Assembly (NCBI GenBank): GCA_964485405.1
Contig: CAZAJG010000010.1
Span: forward strand, 39,463-103,462
Direction: 5' to 3'
Length of the DNA: 64,000 nucleotides
Origin: CAKZNE01 sp964485405
GTDB taxonomy: Bacteria > Bacteroidota > Bacteroidia > Flavobacteriales > Schleiferiaceae
The position numbers and the translations under genes were made by a program. How positions within the stretch are numbered: position 1 is the first letter of the stretch; each line of letters begins with the position of its first letter. Below, one piece after another: positions 61,807 through 64,000 of the stretch. The notes under the pieces are model-generated. The model was given only the letters and a program-made list of their open reading frames with translations. It ran no database searches and was not told the origin of the DNA.

Positions 61807-62100
61807 ATGAAACCAAAATTAATGCGACTCCATCCAAAAACAGAACAACCGCTCTGGGCTCAATGGCTTAAAATCGGCCTCAAAGACAAGGATTTACGAG
61901 AACAGGCTCAACGGCTTGGAATCCAAGGTAAAGATATTGCTCCGAAACTGAGTGAGCATTTCAAGACGGGACAAAACCCAGCTGAGTATAAAAAAGAGGT
62001 CATACTTGATCAAGGATTTGAGCAAGGACTCAAAGAACATCGCAGAAAAGTATTGGCACAATTCCGTCAACGACAACCACAACTCCAACGTGAACGCTAA
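61807..62100 (+). CDS. Small array protein 2 (97 aa)
   Basis: I start at the ATG at 61807, 4 bp after the preceding gene; the longer frame from 61702 overlaps that gene and is not used. The protein ends DQGFEQGLKEHRRKVLAQFR...QRER, similar to the other array members (GxxxGLKxxRRKxL). Function unknown. Confidence 0.6.
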   Translation: MKPKLMRLHPKTEQPLWAQWLKIGLKDKDLREQAQRLGIQGKDIAPKLSEHFKTGQNPAEYKKEVILDQGFEQGLKEHRRKVLAQFRQRQPQLQRER

Positions 62101-62110
62101 AATTTGAATC

Positions 62111-62389
62111 ATGTCAGAATTTAAAAGAATAGTGGAAATCATGAATGAAAAACGAACGGATTTCCAGAAGTATGAAGCCCTTCATATATATGGAAATTCG
62201 ATTGGCCTTAGTGGGAAAGCATTACCGACCAATCGCGCAGTTGACTTGATCAATCAATACCAACCCGAAAAACAAGAACTCTTTGTAGATGCTCTCAAAC
62301 GAGGACATCTACAAGGCCTCAAAAATTATCGCAAAAAAATATTAGAGCAACACCGAACCCCAAAAAGAAGTTTAGAAATAACCCGATAA
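62111..62389 (+). CDS. Small array protein 3 (92 aa)
   Basis: A 92-residue protein that shares with its neighbours a helix (LFVDALKRGHLQGLKNYRKKILEQHR) and a C-terminal SLEITR. Also similar to protein 4 in the middle (IGLSGKALPTNRAVDLI against LGEKNEPIPMEKLKGEI). Tandem duplication is likely. No family is recognised. Confidence 0.6.
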   Translation: MSEFKRIVEIMNEKRTDFQKYEALHIYGNSIGLSGKALPTNRAVDLINQYQPEKQELFVDALKRGHLQGLKNYRKKILEQHRTPKRSLEITR

Positions 62390-62399
62390 AATTAGAATC

Positions 62400-62684
62400 A
62401 TGAGCAATACCTATTGGGCACGGATTCGTGCCGCCTTGCGCAATTATATGTATGAAGAATCGACCTACCATAAACTCAATAAAATAGGATTGGAACTGGG
62501 AGAAAAAAACGAGCCTATTCCCATGGAAAAACTCAAAGGCGAAATCAAACTCTCTGCCCCCAAGCAAGCAGATTATTTTCTCAAAGCCATTTGCCGAGGT
62601 TATGCCAAAGGTTTAGGGCTCTGGAAACGAAACTTGCTCCAGGAACACCGCAAGGATTTTCACGAGTTAAGTATTAATCGTTAA
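62400..62684 (+). CDS. Small array protein 4 (94 aa)
   Basis: A 94-residue protein with YFLKAICRGYAKGLGLWKRNLLQEHR and the C-terminal ELSINR. It follows the previous gene by 10 bp. Its YHKLNKIGLELGE segment resembles YELNHLGVKIGK of protein 5. Confidence 0.6.
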   Translation: MSNTYWARIRAALRNYMYEESTYHKLNKIGLELGEKNEPIPMEKLKGEIKLSAPKQADYFLKAICRGYAKGLGLWKRNLLQEHRKDFHELSINR

Positions 62685-62696
62685 CGAAATAAACTT

Positions 62697-62966
62697 ATGA
62701 AACTTTCATTTACTCAAAAAATTAGGGAAATTTTGGAGAATGAGTGCACACTCGAAGAGAAAAAATATGAACTTAACCATTTGGGAGTTAAAATTGGAAA
62801 ACTTGCAGAATCCATTAATGAACAAATGTTCTATGAAGTTTGCCGTCATGACCCCAATAATGCTCAATATCTTTTATCGGGTTTAAAAGATGGTTGCCAA
62901 ACTGGAAAAGAAATCTTACTTGGACAACTAGCCAAATCGACCAGAGAACTAAGCATTAAACGATAA
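62697..62966 (+). CDS. Small array protein 5 (89 aa)
   Basis: An 89-residue protein ending YLLSGLKDGCQTGKEILLGQLAKSTRELSIKR, matching the common helix and tail. It is the last gene of the array and is followed by a long perfect inverted repeat that should stop transcription. Confidence 0.6.
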   Translation: MKLSFTQKIREILENECTLEEKKYELNHLGVKIGKLAESINEQMFYEVCRHDPNNAQYLLSGLKDGCQTGKEILLGQLAKSTRELSIKR

Positions 62967-62974
62967 TAAAAAGC

Positions 62975-63020
62975 GAGCGGAAGAAAAAGATCAATTTTCA
63001 ATTGTCTTTTTCTTCCGCTC
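62975..63020 (+). terminator. Perfect inverted repeat ending the small-protein array
   Basis: GAGCGGAAGAAAAAGA (62975-62990) and its exact complement TCTTTTTCTTCCGCTC (63005-63020) form a 16-bp stem with a 14-nt loop. It separates the array from the recombinase gene. Confidence 0.75.
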
Positions 63021-63060
63021 TACCATTTCAACACAAAAAAGTTCCAAAAAATTAAGCCTT

Positions 63061-64000
63061 TTGAAAACTGCCATTATATACACCCGCGTGAGTTCTGATG
63101 ATCAAGCCAGAGGACATTCCTTATCCGATCAGGAAATCAGACTCAGAGATTATTGTACCAAAAACGAAATCAAAGTTATGGCTCATTTTCAGGATGACCA
63201 TTCAGCCAAAACCTTTGATCGTCCCGCGTTTAAAAGACTCTTGGATTTTGCAAAACAAAATAAACGCCAGATTGATCTCCTTTTGTTCGTGAACTGGTCG
63301 AGGTATAGTCGCAACGCAGGGGACGATTACGCTATGATAAAACGGCTCAACCAACTCCATCTGGAACCACAAGCCATTGATCAGCCGCTCGACTTGAGCG
63401 TACCAGAGAACAAAATGATGTTGGCCTTTTACCTCGCTTCTCCAGAGGTAGAAAATGACCGAAGGGCGTTAAATGTGATAAGCGGTCAACGGAGAGCCAG
63501 AAAATCTGGTCGGTTTACCCAACCTGCCCCCTTTGGCTACATGAACAGGCGAGATGAGGAGTTAAAAGCTATCATCATTCCGAATCAAAAAGAAGCTCCC
63601 TTGGTAAAAGAGTCATTTACACTCCTCGCTTCTGGTAGTTATGCTATCAAAGAAGTATGGTTCAAAATGAAAACCAAAGGTATGCGCTGCAGTCTGAATC
63701 AATTTCATAATCTCATTCGCAATAAAGTCTATACCGGACAAATCTTTGTTCCAGCCTGGAAAGACGAAGTAGAGGAATGGGTCAAGGGGATTCACGAGCC
63801 ATTGATTGATAACACCTTGTTTATTCAAGTACAAAATGTATTGAACGGAAAGAAAATCCAACACATTCAACCGAAGAACAAAAATGCTCATGAGTTGCCC
63901 CTACGTGGGCTATTAGTTTGCCGAAAATGCGGGGAAAACATTACTGGCTCTGGCTCCAGAGGTAACGGAGGACGGCTTTATTACTATCACTGTAGAAAGG
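63061..64000 (+). CDS. Large serine recombinase (partial, cut by window end)
   Basis: A TTG at 63061 starts MKTAIIYTRVSSDDQARGHS, the resolvase N-terminus with catalytic Ser; the frame is open further upstream only through the terminator. A resolvase domain (to about 140), a Recombinase domain (about 140-240; PAPFGYMNR, SLNQFHNLIRNKVYTGQIF) and a zinc-ribbon start (LVCRKCGENITGSGS) are present. It is the second serine recombinase of the window, differing in sequence from the one at 45988-47691, and may serve integration of this element or a neighbouring one. Confidence 0.85.
   Translation, partial: MKTAIIYTRVSSDDQARGHSLSDQEIRLRDYCTKNEIKVMAHFQDDHSAKTFDRPAFKRLLDFAKQNKRQIDLLLFVNWSRYSRNAGDDYAMIKRLNQLHLEPQAIDQPLDLSVPENKMMLAFYLASPEVENDRRALNVISGQRRARKSGRFTQPAPFGYMNRRDEELKAIIIPNQKEAPLVKESFTLLASGSYAIKEVWFKMKTKGMRCSLNQFHNLIRNKVYTGQIFVPAWKDEVEEWVKGIHEPLIDNTLFIQVQNVLNGKKIQHIQPKNKNAHELPLRGLLVCRKCGENITGSGSRGNGGRLYYYHCRK

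Overview
The window comes from a Bacteroidota chromosome, probably a Flavobacteriales-type organism; this is inferred from protein families and not from a marker gene. The evidence is C-terminal type IX secretion (T9SS) sorting domains, a Reg_prop-propeller/LytTR regulator, A-rich leaders with little Shine-Dalgarno signal, TAnnTTTG-type -7 boxes and AT-rich DNA. No rRNA, tRNA or CRISPR array was seen.

Region 1 (1-26.8 kb) is mostly host-like. It holds the tail of an outer-membrane protein, a membrane protein with a NarL-type two-component pair, and a long plus-strand operon (about 3.4-11.5 kb). That operon encodes a CdtB-like nuclease, two related beta-rich proteins, a large 952-residue protein, a phage tail-collar-like protein, a multi-domain GT2 glycosyltransferase and a frameshifted GT32-type glycosyltransferase; none has a signal peptide. 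Then follow a B12-binding radical SAM enzyme, a cupin protein, lipoproteins, a propeller/LytTR regulator, small secreted proteins, two T9SS cargo proteins and a YadA-head-like fibre protein.

Region 2 (26.8-41.7 kb) is a very AT-rich accessory island in which every gene is on the minus strand. Four modules lie head to tail: (i) a DNA methyltransferase with an endonuclease VII-like HNH protein; (ii) a membrane protein and a GIY-YIG protein; (iii) a tight three-gene operon (two-TM protein, cupin-like protein, cytidine-deaminase-like protein); (iv) a phosphorothioation (Dnd) operon with DndC, DndD, a DndE-HerA ATPase fusion, a ParB-like protein and a possible nuclease. The same structured noncoding repeat lies 3' of each module. 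This cassette-like layout is the most unusual architecture in the window.

Region 3 (42-45.8 kb) encodes two paralogous secreted transglutaminase-like proteins, a very short secreted Rhs-core toxin candidate and an overlapping lipoprotein that may be its immunity protein.

Region 4 (45.8-64 kb) is a mobilizable element. It has a large serine recombinase, a MobC/relaxase pair beside a three-hairpin oriT candidate, a VirD4/TraG-like coupling protein, a membrane/vWA-like protein, several small unknown proteins, a TPR cargo gene, an XRE repressor, a tandem array of small proteins sharing a C-terminal motif, and a second serine recombinase cut by the window end. The modification, toxin and mobilization genes look like accessory DNA added to a conserved backbone.
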